From contig NZ_CP121682.1 of NCBI RefSeq assembly GCF_029760955.1, forward strand, positions 3,162,001 to 3,226,000: a stretch of DNA of 64,000 nt, read 5' to 3'. The stretch comes from Streptomyces cathayae (GTDB lineage Bacteria; Actinomycetota; Actinomycetes; Streptomycetales; Streptomycetaceae). The notes under the pieces are model-generated. The model ran no database searches. It had not been told where the DNA came from and saw nothing but the letters and a program-made list of their open reading frames with translations. A program made the position numbers and the translations under genes. The stretch's first letter is position 1. Every line of letters starts with the position of its first letter. Of the stretch, positions 12,212 to 21,266 are shown piece by piece.

Positions 12212-13774
12212 TCAGTGGAAGAAGTGCCGCGTCCCGGTGAAGTACATCGTGACGCCGGCCTTCTTCGCCGCCTCGACGACCTGCTCGTCACGGACCGAAC
12301 CGCCCGGCTGGACCACGGCCCTGACGCCCGCCTCGGTGAGGATCTCCAGGCCGTCCGGGAAGGGGAAGAAGGCGTCCGAGGCGGCGTAGGCCCCCTGGGC
12401 GCGCTCGGCTCCGGCCCGCTCCACCGCCAGCTTCGCGGAGTCGACGCGGTTGACCTGGCCCATGCCGACGCCGACCGAGGCGCCGTCCTTGGCGAGCAGG
12501 ATCGCGTTGGACTTCACGGCCCGGCAGGCCCGCCACGCGAAGGCCAGTTCGGCCAGCTCCGCCTCGGAGAGTGCCTCGCCGCTGGCCAGCGTCCAGGTGG
12601 CCGGGTCGTCGCCCTCGGCCTGGAGGCGGTCGGTGACCTGGAGCAGGGCGCCACCGTCGATCGGCTTCACCTCGACGGGGGCGGCCGGGGCCTCGGGGGC
12701 CCGCAGCACGCGGATGTTCTTCTTCTTGCCGAGGGCTTCGAGGGCGCCGTCCTCGTAGTCCGGCGCGACGATGACCTCGGTGAAGATCTCCGCGACCTGC
12801 TCGGCCATCTCCTTGGACACCGGCCGGTTGACCGCGATCACCCCGCCGAACGCGGACAGCGGGTCGCAGGCGTGCGCCTTGCGGTGCGCCTCGGCGACGT
12901 CCGCGCCGGTCGCGATGCCGCACGGGTTGGCGTGCTTGATGATCGCGACGGCCGGCTCGGCGTGGTCGTACGCGGCACGCAGCGCGGCGTCGGTGTCCGT
13001 GTAGTTGTTGTACGACATCTCCTTGCCGTGCAGCTGCTCGGCCTCGGCGAGGCCGCCCGTGCCGGAGACGTACAGGGCGGCGGGCTGGTGCGGGTTCTCG
13101 CCGTAGCGCAGGGTGTTCTTGCGCTCCCAGGTGGCGCCGAGGAAGTCGGGGAACTCCGACTCGTCGACGGGGGCGTAGTCGGAGGCGAACCAGGAGGCCA
13201 CCGCCACGTCGTACGCGGCCGTGTGCCGGAAGGCCTCCGCGGCCAGGCGCTTGCGGGTGGTGAGGTCGAAGCCGCCGTCACGGACGGCGGACAGGACGTC
13301 GGCGTACCGGGCGGGGTCGGTGACCACGGCGACGGACGGGTGGTTCTTGGCGGCGGCGCGGACCATGGAGGGGCCGCCGATGTCGATCTGCTCCACGCAC
13401 TCGTCGGGCGTCGCACCCGAGGCGACGGTCTCGCGGAACGGGTAGAGGTTGACCACGACCAGGTCGAACGGCTCCACGCCCAGCTCGCCGAGCTGCTGCC
13501 GGTGGCTGTCGAGGCGCAGGTCGGCGAGGATGCCGGCGTGCACCTTCGGGTGCAGGGTCTTGACCCGGCCGTCCAGGCACTCGGGGAAGCCGGTCAGCTC
13601 CTCGACCTTGGTGACGGGGACGCCCGCGGCGGAGATGCGGCCGGCCGTGGACCCGGTGGAGACGAGTTCGACGCCCGCCTCGTGCAGGCCACGGGCGAGC
13701 TCCTCGAGCCCGGTCTTGTCGTAGACGCTGACGAGCGCCCGTCGGATGGCCCGCTTGTTGCTCTCGGCGGTCAC
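12212..13774 (-). CDS. purH: bifunctional AICAR transformylase / IMP cyclohydrolase
   Basis: A 520-residue protein, normal for PurH, that carries out the last two steps of IMP synthesis. The N-terminal MGS-like cyclohydrolase domain (residues 1 to about 150) has [15 protein letters not shown] and [10 protein letters not shown]. The transformylase domain shows [13 protein letters not shown], the catalytic KHANPCG motif, and [12 protein letters not shown]. The GTG at 13774 is the start: it overlaps the purN stop (GTGA), and the MGS domain begins directly after it. The frame extends another 140 codons upstream, but only as a shadow of purN. Translational coupling to purN is clear, so both formyl-THF-dependent steps of the pathway are co-expressed. 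Confidence 0.97.
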   Translation of the reverse strand: MTAESNKRAIRRALVSVYDKTGLEELARGLHEAGVELVSTGSTAGRISAAGVPVTKVEELTGFPECLDGRVKTLHPKVHAGILADLRLDSHRQQLGELGVEPFDLVVVNLYPFRETVASGATPDECVEQIDIGGPSMVRAAAKNHPSVAVVTDPARYADVLSAVRDGGFDLTTRKRLAAEAFRHTAAYDVAVASWFASDYAPVDESEFPDFLGATWERKNTLRYGENPHQPAALYVSGTGGLAEAEQLHGKEMSYNNYTDTDAALRAAYDHAEPAVAIIKHANPCGIATGADVAEAHRKAHACDPLSAFGGVIAVNRPVSKEMAEQVAEIFTEVIVAPDYEDGALEALGKKKNIRVLRAPEAPAAPVEVKPIDGGALLQVTDRLQAEGDDPATWTLASGEALSEAELAELAFAWRACRAVKSNAILLAKDGASVGVGMGQVNRVDSAKLAVERAGAERAQGAYAASDAFFPFPDGLEILTEAGVRAVVQPGGSVRDEQVVEAAKKAGVTMYFTGTRHFFH

Positions 13775-14409
13775 TGGATAACTACCTTTCGTCCCTCGAT
13801 GCGATAGCCGTTGCGGGCGAGCCGCCCCACGACCTCGACGAGCAGCCTTCGCTCGACTTCCTTGATGCGCTCGTGCAGCGCGCTCTCGTCGTCCTCGTCC
13901 CGGACCTCCACCACGCCCTGCGCGATGATCGGCCCGGTGTCGACACCGTCGTCGACGAAGTGGACGGTGCAGCCGGTGACCCTGGCGCCGTACGCGAGCG
14001 CGTCCCGTACGCCGTGGGCTCCGGGGAAACTGGGCAGCAGGGCGGGGTGGGTGTTGACGAACCGCCCGCCGAAGCGCGCGAGGAACTCCTTGCCCACGAT
14101 CTTCATGAACCCGGCGGACACCACGAGGTCGGGTTCGTGGGCGGCGACCGCCTCGGCGAGCGCCGCGTCCCACTCCTGGCGGTCGGCGAAGTCCTTGACC
14201 CGGCACACGAAGGTCGGCAGCCCGGCGCGCTCGGCGCGGACGATCCCCTCGATGCCCTCACGGTCGGCGCCGACGGCCACGATCTCGGCTCCGTACGCCT
14301 CGGCGCCGGTGGCGGCGATCTCGTCGAGGAGCGCCTGCAGGTTGGTGCCGGATCCGGAGACCAGCACGACGAGGCGCCTGGGGCGCTCGGCCACGGGCTC
14401 GGCAGCCAC
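13771..14409 (-). CDS. purN: phosphoribosylglycinamide formyltransferase
   Basis: A 212-residue GAR transformylase that uses 10-formyl-THF in the third step of purine synthesis. The N-terminal strand and phosphate loop are [18 protein letters not shown], and the active-site Asn-His-Asp set lies in [17 protein letters not shown] and [18 protein letters not shown] chose the GTG at 14409, which gives [19 protein letters not shown] and a length close to the family; another GTG at 14451 would add 14 residues. It is followed by purH with a four-base overlap. Confidence 0.95.
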   Translation of the reverse strand: MAAEPVAERPRRLVVLVSGSGTNLQALLDEIAATGAEAYGAEIVAVGADREGIEGIVRAERAGLPTFVCRVKDFADRQEWDAALAEAVAAHEPDLVVSAGFMKIVGKEFLARFGGRFVNTHPALLPSFPGAHGVRDALAYGARVTGCTVHFVDDGVDTGPIIAQGVVEVRDEDDESALHERIKEVERRLLVEVVGRLARNGYRIEGRKVVIQ

Positions 14410-14463
14410 GGTGGGGCCCTTTCTCGGGAGCGCTCGTGCGGTCGGAGACACAGCGCTTTGTAT

Positions 14464-14475
14464 ATTCGTACGAAT
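14464..14475. promoter_or_regulatory. 12-bp palindrome in the purN promoter region
   Basis: ATTCGTACGAAT is a perfect palindrome 55-66 bases upstream of the purN start. On the minus strand it is followed at once by the AT-rich ATATACAAAG, a possible -10 region. A position just upstream of or overlapping a promoter suggests an operator; no regulator can be named. Confidence 0.4.
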
Positions 14476-14600
14476 GCTTCGCTCCCTCGGATACGGGGAA
14501 GCCTACGAAGCGGCCGACCGCCAGCAACGATACCGGCACAGGGGACGGCCCTCACGGGACGGGGGCGTGGCTGGAAGGTAGCGTCTGGGAAGAGCCGGTC

Positions 14601-14665
14601 CGGGAGTGTTCCCGAGCGTCCGGGAGTGTTCCCGAGCGTCCGGGAGCGCTCCCGGACGCTCGGGA
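14601..14665. repeat. tandem 20-bp repeat merging into a 36-bp perfect palindrome
   Basis: CGGGAGTGTTCCCGAGCGTC occurs twice in tandem (14601-14620 and 14621-14640) and is followed by an inverted copy, so that 14630-14665 is a perfect 36-bp palindrome centred at 14647/14648. The sub-motif CGGGAGTGTTCCCG is itself a hairpin, and a diverged copy (CGGGAGCACTCGGG) follows. It lies between two divergent genes. The role could be regulatory or structural, or it could be a slipped repeat. Confidence 0.7.
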
Positions 14666-14827
14666 GCACTCGGGTCGCCCGGGAACGCCTCCTGTGCGCC
14701 AGACGTTCCCAGGAGGGGCCCGGGGGCCGGAGAACGGACGGAACACTCCGACTCGGCCGTGGAAGTCGTCCGTGGCCAGCCGTACTCGATCAGTCGCACT
14801 TCGTTAAAAGGGGAAGACGCTCACTTG

Positions 14828-15625
14828 ATGCCGGACCGCAGCCCGCGATTCCTCACGTTCCCCCAGCCGTCGGCACAGGGAGGGGAGCGTGGCGCCGTGC
14901 TGCTGCGGGAGCGCCACCCCTCGCCGCCCGAGACGCCCCGGGACGGGGGCGGGGGCGGCGGCGAGCAGCGCCGTGGCTCCGAGGAGAACAACCCGTTCGC
15001 GCCGCCCCCGGAGGGGACCCCCGACCAGCCCTGGCAGCCCCGGCACCCGTCCGGTGACGAGGGCGGTGACGGTGGCGGCCGGGGAGACGGCGGACGCTCC
15101 CCGTGGGGCGGGCGGTGGAGCGACCGGCAGCCCGGCCGTTCCTCGGGTGGCTTCGGCGATCGCCCGCGCAGCCCGGAGGGACAGAGCGGCAAGAACGGCG
15201 GCCCCCAGGGCCCCGGACCGCGCTGGGACCCGACGGACCCGATCCAGCGCCGGGCGCGTTACTCCCTGCTGTCCGGCATGTGGGCCTTCTTCTTCGCCCT
15301 GTTCAGCTGGCCCTACGTCGCACTGCTGCTGGGCGCGCTCGCCCTGTACTGGGCGATCAGCGCCCTGCGCGCCAAGCCCCGCGCGGCCTCCGACCCCGAC
15401 ACCCCGGCACCGGCCCAGTCGGGTCGTCAGCAGACCACGGCCGCGGTGAGCGGGCTGGTCACGGCCTCCCTGGCGCTCGTCCTGGTCGCCGCCAGTTTCA
15501 CGGCACAGCTGGTCTACCGGGACTACTACACCTGTACGCAGGACGCCCTCACCCAGGAGGCCAGGCAGTCCTGCGACACCCTCCTGCCGGACGGACTCCG
15601 GAACTTCCTCGGGACGGCCGACTGA
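14828..15625 (+). CDS. actinobacterial membrane protein with disordered N-terminus
   Basis: A 265-residue protein. The first 140 residues are Pro/Gly/Arg-rich low complexity. Two hydrophobic segments follow ([21 protein letters not shown] and [18 protein letters not shown]), and a short extracytoplasmic tail has two cysteines ([17 protein letters not shown]). I do not recognise a functional family. The ATG at 14828 is chosen because GGGGAAG lies 11 bases upstream; the frame is open further up through the repeat region but lacks a ribosome-binding site there. It is convergent with the DUF6350 gene and shares a bidirectional terminator with it. Confidence 0.75.
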   Translation: MPDRSPRFLTFPQPSAQGGERGAVLLRERHPSPPETPRDGGGGGGEQRRGSEENNPFAPPPEGTPDQPWQPRHPSGDEGGDGGGRGDGGRSPWGGRWSDRQPGRSSGGFGDRPRSPEGQSGKNGGPQGPGPRWDPTDPIQRRARYSLLSGMWAFFFALFSWPYVALLLGALALYWAISALRAKPRAASDPDTPAPAQSGRQQTTAAVSGLVTASLALVLVAASFTAQLVYRDYYTCTQDALTQEARQSCDTLLPDGLRNFLGTAD

Positions 15626-15649
15626 GAGACCTGCCGACAACCGCTCCCG

Positions 15650-15695
15650 CACACCCGAGCCGCCCCCTCACAGCGCAGGGGGCGGCTCGGGTGTG
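15650..15695. terminator. bidirectional terminator overlapping a stop codon
   Basis: A perfect 19-bp stem (15650-15668 with 15677-15695) with an eight-base loop, between two convergent genes. The TGA of the DUF6350 gene (15670-15668) lies in the loop-proximal part, so the right arm and loop are the last codons of that gene. Confidence 0.85.
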
Positions 15696-17386
15696 TCCGG
15701 GGGTCCGGGAGCGCGGGGCGCGGGGGGAACCGCGGGAGCGCGGGGGGTCGGGAGGGCAGCGGGGGTCGGGGGAGGAGCGGGGACCGGGAGAGGAGCGGGT
15801 CCGGCCGGGGTGGGATCCGTGGGCAGGAGGTCGTAGGGGCTGGAGGCGTCCGGGGGCCGTCGCGCGCCCGTCGTGTGCGCCTCGCCCTCCGCCGGGCCCC
15901 TGCGCGGCCTGCCGATGTCCGGGATCCTCAGCGTCCTCGGCGTCCTCGGCTTCCGCACCCATGCCCGCGCCCGCGCCCATGCCCTCGCCCTGGTGTCTGG
16001 TCCCGCCCCCGCCCCCGCCGGTGCCCGTTCCGCCGGTTCGTCCCGAGGCGTGCGGCACCGCCGTGCCCGTACCGCCAGGGCCGTCGCCGCGGCCACCGGC
16101 CCGATCCACGCCAGCGTCGCGCCTCCCGTCTGCCACCACACCGGACCGAAGCGGGAGAGCGCCGCGACCCCCATCGGCCCGCCCGCCAGTGCGGCGGCCG
16201 ACGCCAGCAGGGCCGCGCACAACACCGCCGCCGCCACGGCGGCGCCGACCGTCCGGCTCCGTGACCAGGCCGCGTCCGGCGCCCGCCCCGACCGCCGGCC
16301 CTCCCGTTCCGTCGGCGCCGGGCGCCCGGTCTCCGTGGCGCCCTTCCCGACGAACCACCCCGTCACCGCACCGGCCGCCAACGGCACCGCCCAGACCGCC
16401 CAGTTCACCGGCGTCCCCGGCCCCGCGTCCGGTACCGCCGCCAGCAGCGGGAAGGCGGGCAGCAGCGGCGCCGGGGCGGAGGCGAACGGGGTCACGGCGC
16501 TGCCGGACCCGAGGAGAAACCCGGGGCCCAGCGCGTAGGCCGCCGCCCACACCGCAGCGTTCGGCAGCAGCATGACGCCGAGCAGCAGCACCGCGGCCCG
16601 CCCCGACCATCCCTCCGTCAGCCGCAGAAAGGCCGCCTGGGTCTCCCCGCCATGCCACACCAGCGACACCGTCAGCAGCAGTGCCCCGCCGCCGACGAGC
16701 ACCGCGGCCCCGGCCGCCGCCGCGCGTGCCGCGACCCCGAGGCGTCCGTCCGGGCCGAGGAGCAGATGACGCGCCCCCCTCGGCAGCAGTGCCCCCACGG
16801 CCTGCTCCAGCGGCCCGCTGGGGCAGCCGTACGCCCGCCACACCCCCGCCCCCGCGGCCAGCACGGCGACCAGCGGAACGCACACGCCCGCCGACGCCCA
16901 CGCGGGCCGCAGCCCACCACCCGCGGCATAGAGCGCGGCGGGCGCACCGACGGCCAGGTAACCGAGGACGACGCCCGCCCATGCCGTCGGGCCGTCGACG
17001 AGCGGAGCGTCGTCCGACGCGTCCCCGTCCGTGGCGTCGCGGGCCGCCCGGTGCAGCAGCCACACCGGGACCGTGAGCAGCAGCAGCGGCGGAACGCCCA
17101 GGGGAGCCGGCACCCCGGAGAGCGTGTCGGTGCGGATCAGCTCGGTGCCGTGCGCCAGCAGCCACAGCGCCGCCGCGACGTGCAGCGCGCCGTCAGGTCC
17201 GTTGTCGGGGTAGGGCGAGCTGATCCACAGCAGGATCACGAGCATGGCGAACGCGGCGAGGCCGAGTCCCGCGGCGAGCGCGCCGGCGAGGAGACCGGAG
17301 GTCAGTCCGGGCCGGTGGTCACGCATCCGGGTGAGCAGCAGGGCCGGCGTCGGTCGGCGGGCAGTCGTCTGGATCACACCCGCCAT
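15668..17386 (-). CDS. DUF6350 (PerM-like) polytopic membrane protein
   Basis: A 572-residue protein with about ten hydrophobic segments between residues 30 and 440. The segments with [31 protein letters not shown] and [18 protein letters not shown] match the actinobacterial family annotated as DUF6350 or cell division protein PerM. The last 130 residues are a Pro/Ala/Arg-rich tail, probably cytosolic. The mycobacterial PerM protein is implicated in cell division and persistence; whether this one shares that role is inference. The ATG at 17386 is the first start, with GGGAGC before it. Its 3' end is built into a terminator hairpin. Confidence 0.8.
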   Translation of the reverse strand: MAGVIQTTARRPTPALLLTRMRDHRPGLTSGLLAGALAAGLGLAAFAMLVILLWISSPYPDNGPDGALHVAAALWLLAHGTELIRTDTLSGVPAPLGVPPLLLLTVPVWLLHRAARDATDGDASDDAPLVDGPTAWAGVVLGYLAVGAPAALYAAGGGLRPAWASAGVCVPLVAVLAAGAGVWRAYGCPSGPLEQAVGALLPRGARHLLLGPDGRLGVAARAAAAGAAVLVGGGALLLTVSLVWHGGETQAAFLRLTEGWSGRAAVLLLGVMLLPNAAVWAAAYALGPGFLLGSGSAVTPFASAPAPLLPAFPLLAAVPDAGPGTPVNWAVWAVPLAAGAVTGWFVGKGATETGRPAPTEREGRRSGRAPDAAWSRSRTVGAAVAAAVLCAALLASAAALAGGPMGVAALSRFGPVWWQTGGATLAWIGPVAAATALAVRARRCRTPRDEPAERAPAGAGAGPDTRARAWARARAWVRKPRTPRTLRIPDIGRPRRGPAEGEAHTTGARRPPDASSPYDLLPTDPTPAGPAPLPVPAPPPTPAALPTPRAPAVPPAPRAPGPPDTPEPPPAL

Positions 17387-17482
17387 GCTCCCAACGACAC
17401 GCGCTTTCCCGGCGTAACGGGCGAAGCACCGCTGTGTCGCTCAATATAACTTTATGTGCCTTCTTGCGCGAAGGGGCGTCCT

Positions 17483-18565
17483 GTGACACGGAGCCCCGCC
17501 ACCCCCCTCCCCTCGCCCGAGGAGCGGCGACGCCTGCGCGAGTCCCGCTCGCTGACGCAGGCTCAGCTCGCGCAGCGGATCGGCGTCAGCCGCGAGACGG
17601 TGCGTGCGTGGGAGTCCGGCCGCAGCACACCGCGCGGCCGGAAGCGGGAGACGTACGTGAAACTGCTGACGGCCACCCCGGCACCCGCGCCCACGGGGCG
17701 GCGGTCCGAGCGACCCGGTCGGCCCCTCGAACTCCCTGAACCCTCCGAATATCCCGAGTCGCCCTCCGTCCTGACGCCCACTCAGGCCTTCGACGCCCTG
17801 TACGCCTTCTGCGCCCCGGCGCTGGTACGGCAGGCGTATCTGCTGTCCGGCCGCCGCGGACTGGCACGCGAATCGGTCGAGCGGGCCTTCCAACTGGCCT
17901 GGGACCGCTGGCCCGAAGTGGCCCGCGACCGCGACCCGGCCGGTTGGGTGCGGGCGGCGGCGTACGAGTGGGCGCTGTCCCCGTGGCACCGGTTCCGGCC
18001 CCGCCACCGGCGTCCGGAACCGCCGCCCTCGGAGCCGTCCGAGCGGGAGCTGCTGGACGTCCTGCTGCACCTGCCACCGCCGTACCGCCGCACGCTCGTG
18101 CTCTACGACGGTGTCGGCCTCGACCTGCCGGAGACCGCGGCGGAGACGGAGGCCAGCACGCGGGCGGCCGCGAGCCGGCTGCTGCACGCGCACGAGATCG
18201 TCGCGGCCCGGCTGCCGGAGTTGTCGGATCCGCGGGTGCTGCACGAACGGCTGGCCGAACTGGCCTCCTCCGAGCACCTGCGGTCCGCCAAGCCGCCGGA
18301 GGTGCGGGACGGCAGCGAGCGCAGGGCCCGGTTCTGGACCCGGGCCGTCGTCGCCTTCACGGTCGCCCTGATCGGCGCCGTCGCGCTCACCCTGGCCACG
18401 GCGCCCACGCACTACGCCCCACCGCTGCCGCCCGGGGAGACCGTCCAGGGGGTGCCGCCGCAGATGGCCCCCGGGCCCCTCTCGAACAGGGAGCGGAAGC
18501 TGCGGAGCAAGCTCCGGGAGGAGCTGCAGCACGGCCCGCAGCGGCTGGCACCGCAGCCGCGGTGA
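17483..18565 (+). CDS. XRE helix-turn-helix fused to an ECF-sigma-like domain and a membrane helix
   Basis: A 360-residue protein with an unusual layout. Residues 10-65 are an XRE HTH (LTQAQLAQRIGVSRETVRAW). Residues 95-180 resemble sigma-70 region 2 (FDALYAFCAPALVRQAYLLSG ... AFQLAWDRWPEV), and about 190-240 resemble region 4 (LDVLLHLPPPYRRTLVLYDGVGL, given here only as a landmark). A membrane helix follows near 290-308 (VVAFTVALIGAVALTLA), then a basic tail. The GTG at 17483 is preferred over the one at 17456 because AAGGGG lies seven bases upstream. An AT-rich stretch TATAACTTTATG precedes the gene. It may be a membrane-tethered regulator. It is convergent with sucD. Confidence 0.7.
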   Translation: MTRSPATPLPSPEERRRLRESRSLTQAQLAQRIGVSRETVRAWESGRSTPRGRKRETYVKLLTATPAPAPTGRRSERPGRPLELPEPSEYPESPSVLTPTQAFDALYAFCAPALVRQAYLLSGRRGLARESVERAFQLAWDRWPEVARDRDPAGWVRAAAYEWALSPWHRFRPRHRRPEPPPSEPSERELLDVLLHLPPPYRRTLVLYDGVGLDLPETAAETEASTRAAASRLLHAHEIVAARLPELSDPRVLHERLAELASSEHLRSAKPPEVRDGSERRARFWTRAVVAFTVALIGAVALTLATAPTHYAPPLPPGETVQGVPPQMAPGPLSNRERKLRSKLREELQHGPQRLAPQPR

Positions 18566-18581
18566 CGGAGCCGGAGACGAC

Positions 18582-18615
18582 GGTGGGCCCGTCCCCCTGA
18601 AGGGACGGGCCCACC
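18582..18615. terminator. bidirectional terminator between the HTH gene and sucD
   Basis: A perfect 14-bp stem (18582-18595 and 18602-18615) with a six-base loop, in the 66-base gap between the convergent stop codons. Confidence 0.85.
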
Positions 18616-18631
18616 CGTGTGCTGCGGTCGC

Positions 18632-19516
18632 TCAGCCCGCGAGGAGTTCGCGCGCCAGCTTGGCCGTCTCGGTCGGCGTCTTGCCCACCTTGACGCCCGC
18701 GGCCTCGAGGGCCTCCTTCTTCGCCTGGGCGGTGCCGGACGAACCGGAGACGATGGCGCCGGCGTGGCCCATGGTCTTGCCCTCGGGCGCGGTGAAGCCC
18801 GCGACGTAGCCGACGACCGGCTTCTTCACGTTCTCCGCGATGTAGGCCGCGGCCCGCTCCTCGGCGTCGCCGCCGATCTCACCGATCATGACGATCAGGT
18901 CGGTGTCGGGGTCGGCCTCGAACGCGGCCAGCGCGTCGATGTGCGTCGTGCCGATGACCGGGTCGCCACCGATGCCGACGGCCGAGGAGAAGCCGATGTC
19001 CCGCAGCTCGTACATCATCTGGTACGTCAGCGTGCCGGACTTCGAGACCAGGCCGATCCGGCCCGGCTTGGTGATGTCGCCCGGGATGATGCCGGCGTTC
19101 GACTGACCGGGGCTGATCAGGCCCGGGCAGTTGGGGCCGATGATCCGGGTCTTGTCGCCCTTCTCCACGGCGTACGCGTAGAACGCGGCCGAGTCGTGGA
19201 CGGCGATGCCCTCGGTGATGACGACCGCGAGCGGGATCTCGGCGTCGATCGCCTCGACCACGGCGGACTTCGCGAAGGCCGGCGGTACGAAGAGGACGGA
19301 CACGTTCGCGCCCGTCTTCTCCATCGCCTCGGCGACCGTGCCGAAGACCGGGATCTCGTTGCCGTCGATGTCGACGGAGGTGCCCGCCTTGCGCGGGTTC
19401 ACACCGCCGACGACGTTCGTGCCGTCGGCCAGCATGAGCTTGGTGTGCTTCATGCCCGTGGCACCGGTCATGCCCTGGACGATGACCTTGGAGTCCTTGT
19501 TGAGGAAGATAGCCAT
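18632..19516 (-). CDS. sucD: succinyl-CoA synthetase alpha subunit
   Basis: A 294-residue ADP/GDP-forming subunit that binds CoA and carries the phosphohistidine of the citric acid cycle enzyme. The CoA-binding start [18 protein letters not shown] is complete, the Rossmann core contains [11 protein letters not shown], and the active-site histidine lies in [13 protein letters not shown] near residue 245. The ATG at 19516 follows the sucC stop by about 20 bases, so the two genes form an operon with sucC first. Confidence 0.97.
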   Translation of the reverse strand: MAIFLNKDSKVIVQGMTGATGMKHTKLMLADGTNVVGGVNPRKAGTSVDIDGNEIPVFGTVAEAMEKTGANVSVLFVPPAFAKSAVVEAIDAEIPLAVVITEGIAVHDSAAFYAYAVEKGDKTRIIGPNCPGLISPGQSNAGIIPGDITKPGRIGLVSKSGTLTYQMMYELRDIGFSSAVGIGGDPVIGTTHIDALAAFEADPDTDLIVMIGEIGGDAEERAAAYIAENVKKPVVGYVAGFTAPEGKTMGHAGAIVSGSSGTAQAKKEALEAAGVKVGKTPTETAKLARELLAG

Positions 19517-19537
19517 GGCTGTTCTGTCCCTCGTCCC

Positions 19538-20716
19538 TTACTTCGCGGCCGCGAGCTCGGCGGCCTTGTCGGCCGCGCCGTCCATGGTGTCCACGCGCTG
19601 CACCAGCGGGTGGTTGGCGTCGGAGAGGATCCGGCGACCCAGTTCGGCGTTGTTGCCGTCCAGACGCACGACCAGCGGCTTGGTGACTTCCTCACCCCGG
19701 TCCGCGAGCAGCTGCAGCGCCTGCACGATGCCGTTGGCGACCTCGTCGCAGGCGGTGATGCCACCGAAGACGTTGACGAACACGGACTTGACGTCCGGGT
19801 CGCCGAGGATGATCTCCAGGCCGTTCGCCATGACGGCGGCGGAGGCGCCGCCACCGATGTCGAGGAAGTTGGCGGGCTTGACGCCGCCGTGTGCCTCACC
19901 GGCGTAGGCGACGACGTCCAGGGTGCTCATCACGAGCCCCGCGCCGTTGCCGATGATGCCGACCTCGCCGTCGAGCTTGACGTAGTTGAGGTTCTTCTCC
20001 TTGGCGGCGGCCTCGAGCGGGTTGGCCGCGGCCTTGTCGTGGAGCGCCTCGTGGTCGGGGTGACGGAACTCGGCGTTGTCGTCCAGGGTGACCTTGCCGT
20101 CGAGGGCGAGGACGTCACCGGAGGCGACCTTGGCCAGCGGGTTGACCTCGACGAGGAGCGCGTCCTCGGCGATGAAGGTCTTCCACAGGGTGACGAGGAC
20201 GTCGGCGACCTTGTCGGCCACCTCGGCCGGGAAGTTCGCGGCCTCGACGATCTCGCGCGCCTTCTCGGGGGTCACACCCTCGTTGGCGTCGATCGGCGTC
20301 TTGGCGACGGCCTCCGGACGGGTGGCCGCCACCTCCTCGATGTCCATGCCGCCCTCGACGGAGGCGATGGAGAGGAAGGTGCGGTTGGCACGGTCGAGGA
20401 GGAAGGAGACGTAGTACTCCTCGACGATCTCCGGAGCGGTCTCGGCGATCATCACCTTGTGGACCGTGTGGCCCTTGATGTCCATCCCGAGGATGTCCGT
20501 CGCACGGGCGACGGCCTCGTCCGGGGTGGCCGCCAGCTTCACGCCACCGGCCTTGCCGCGTCCACCGACCTTCACCTGGGCCTTGACGACGGACTTGCCG
20601 CCCAGACGCTCGGTGATCTCGCGCGCCGCCTCAGGCGTGTCGATGACTTCACCGGCCAGCACCGGTACATCGTGCTTGGCGAAGAGGTCCCTCGCCTGGT
20701 ACTCGAACAGGTCCAC
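19538..20716 (-). CDS. sucC: succinyl-CoA synthetase beta subunit
   Basis: A 392-residue ATP-grasp subunit, the usual length. It starts [15 protein letters not shown], and the nucleotide-binding segment [18 protein letters not shown] and the Mg-binding region near residue 200 ([11 protein letters not shown]) are conserved. The C-terminal CoA-ligase domain has [17 protein letters not shown] and [16 protein letters not shown]. The GTG at 20716 has GGAAG just before it. It is the first gene of the sucCD operon. Confidence 0.97.
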   Translation of the reverse strand: MDLFEYQARDLFAKHDVPVLAGEVIDTPEAAREITERLGGKSVVKAQVKVGGRGKAGGVKLAATPDEAVARATDILGMDIKGHTVHKVMIAETAPEIVEEYYVSFLLDRANRTFLSIASVEGGMDIEEVAATRPEAVAKTPIDANEGVTPEKAREIVEAANFPAEVADKVADVLVTLWKTFIAEDALLVEVNPLAKVASGDVLALDGKVTLDDNAEFRHPDHEALHDKAAANPLEAAAKEKNLNYVKLDGEVGIIGNGAGLVMSTLDVVAYAGEAHGGVKPANFLDIGGGASAAVMANGLEIILGDPDVKSVFVNVFGGITACDEVANGIVQALQLLADRGEEVTKPLVVRLDGNNAELGRRILSDANHPLVQRVDTMDGAADKAAELAAAK

Positions 20717-21266
20717 GCGCTTCCGTCCCTATCAGTGATTCGCGATTCGTTGGATGCGTGGGCGTGCCGCGAAGGGCAACGTGACTACGTCCGCAGTGTC
20801 ACAAGGGGAGCGCACACGGTGTCCGAGCGCGCGGCATGTCCGTCTCGCAGGTTATCCCCGGTTGCAAGGTGTCTCTAAATCGCAGGTCACATCTGAGCGG
20901 TGAGACCTGTCACATGATGCCGGAAACAGTGACACACCGTGCCATCCGCGGAGGGCCCCGCCGGTTCGGGACCGGCCCGGCGGGGCCTGCCCCGCACCCC
21001 GACGGGAGCCGATCACCCCGTCCGCGAGGTCACGGCCGGGCCCGACCCGACGGCGTTCGGCCGTCCGGATCCGGACAACCTCGCGAAGCTCTTGTCACTC
21101 GTGAGTCAGGTACCGCTTACGCGAGACACATGGGGCGCACAGGGCACATGGGGCCTTCGAGGTATATGGGGTGCACGGGGTGTACGAGACGTGCTCGCGC
21201 CCGGGCAGCCGGGTGAAGGCCTGCGCGGGTGCGCGGCCTGCCTCTCGGTCCGCTCCTCCGGGCTCC
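20717..21266. other. 550-base gene-free region upstream of sucC
   Basis: Holds the sucC promoter, paired GTGACA/TGTCAC half-sites around 20910-20936, the terminator of the vWA operon at 20954-20987, and a stretch with four copies of (C)ATGGGG at about 20-base spacing (21128-21172). No gene was recognised. Confidence 0.5.
20954..20987 (-). terminator. terminator of the AAA-DUF5682-vWA operon
   Basis: Eleven-base perfect arms (20954-20964 and 20977-20987) with a 12-base loop, about 280 bases downstream of the vWA stop codon. Confidence 0.55.

Larger units (their letters stand above)
14410..14827. other. 418-base divergent region with repeats (purN / membrane protein)
   Basis: Holds a 12-bp palindrome close to the purN start, two tandem 20-bp repeats and a 36-bp palindrome (listed separately), and the ribosome-binding site GGGGAAG of the plus-strand gene. 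I see no gene here; the open frames across the repeats are compositional. Confidence 0.6.
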
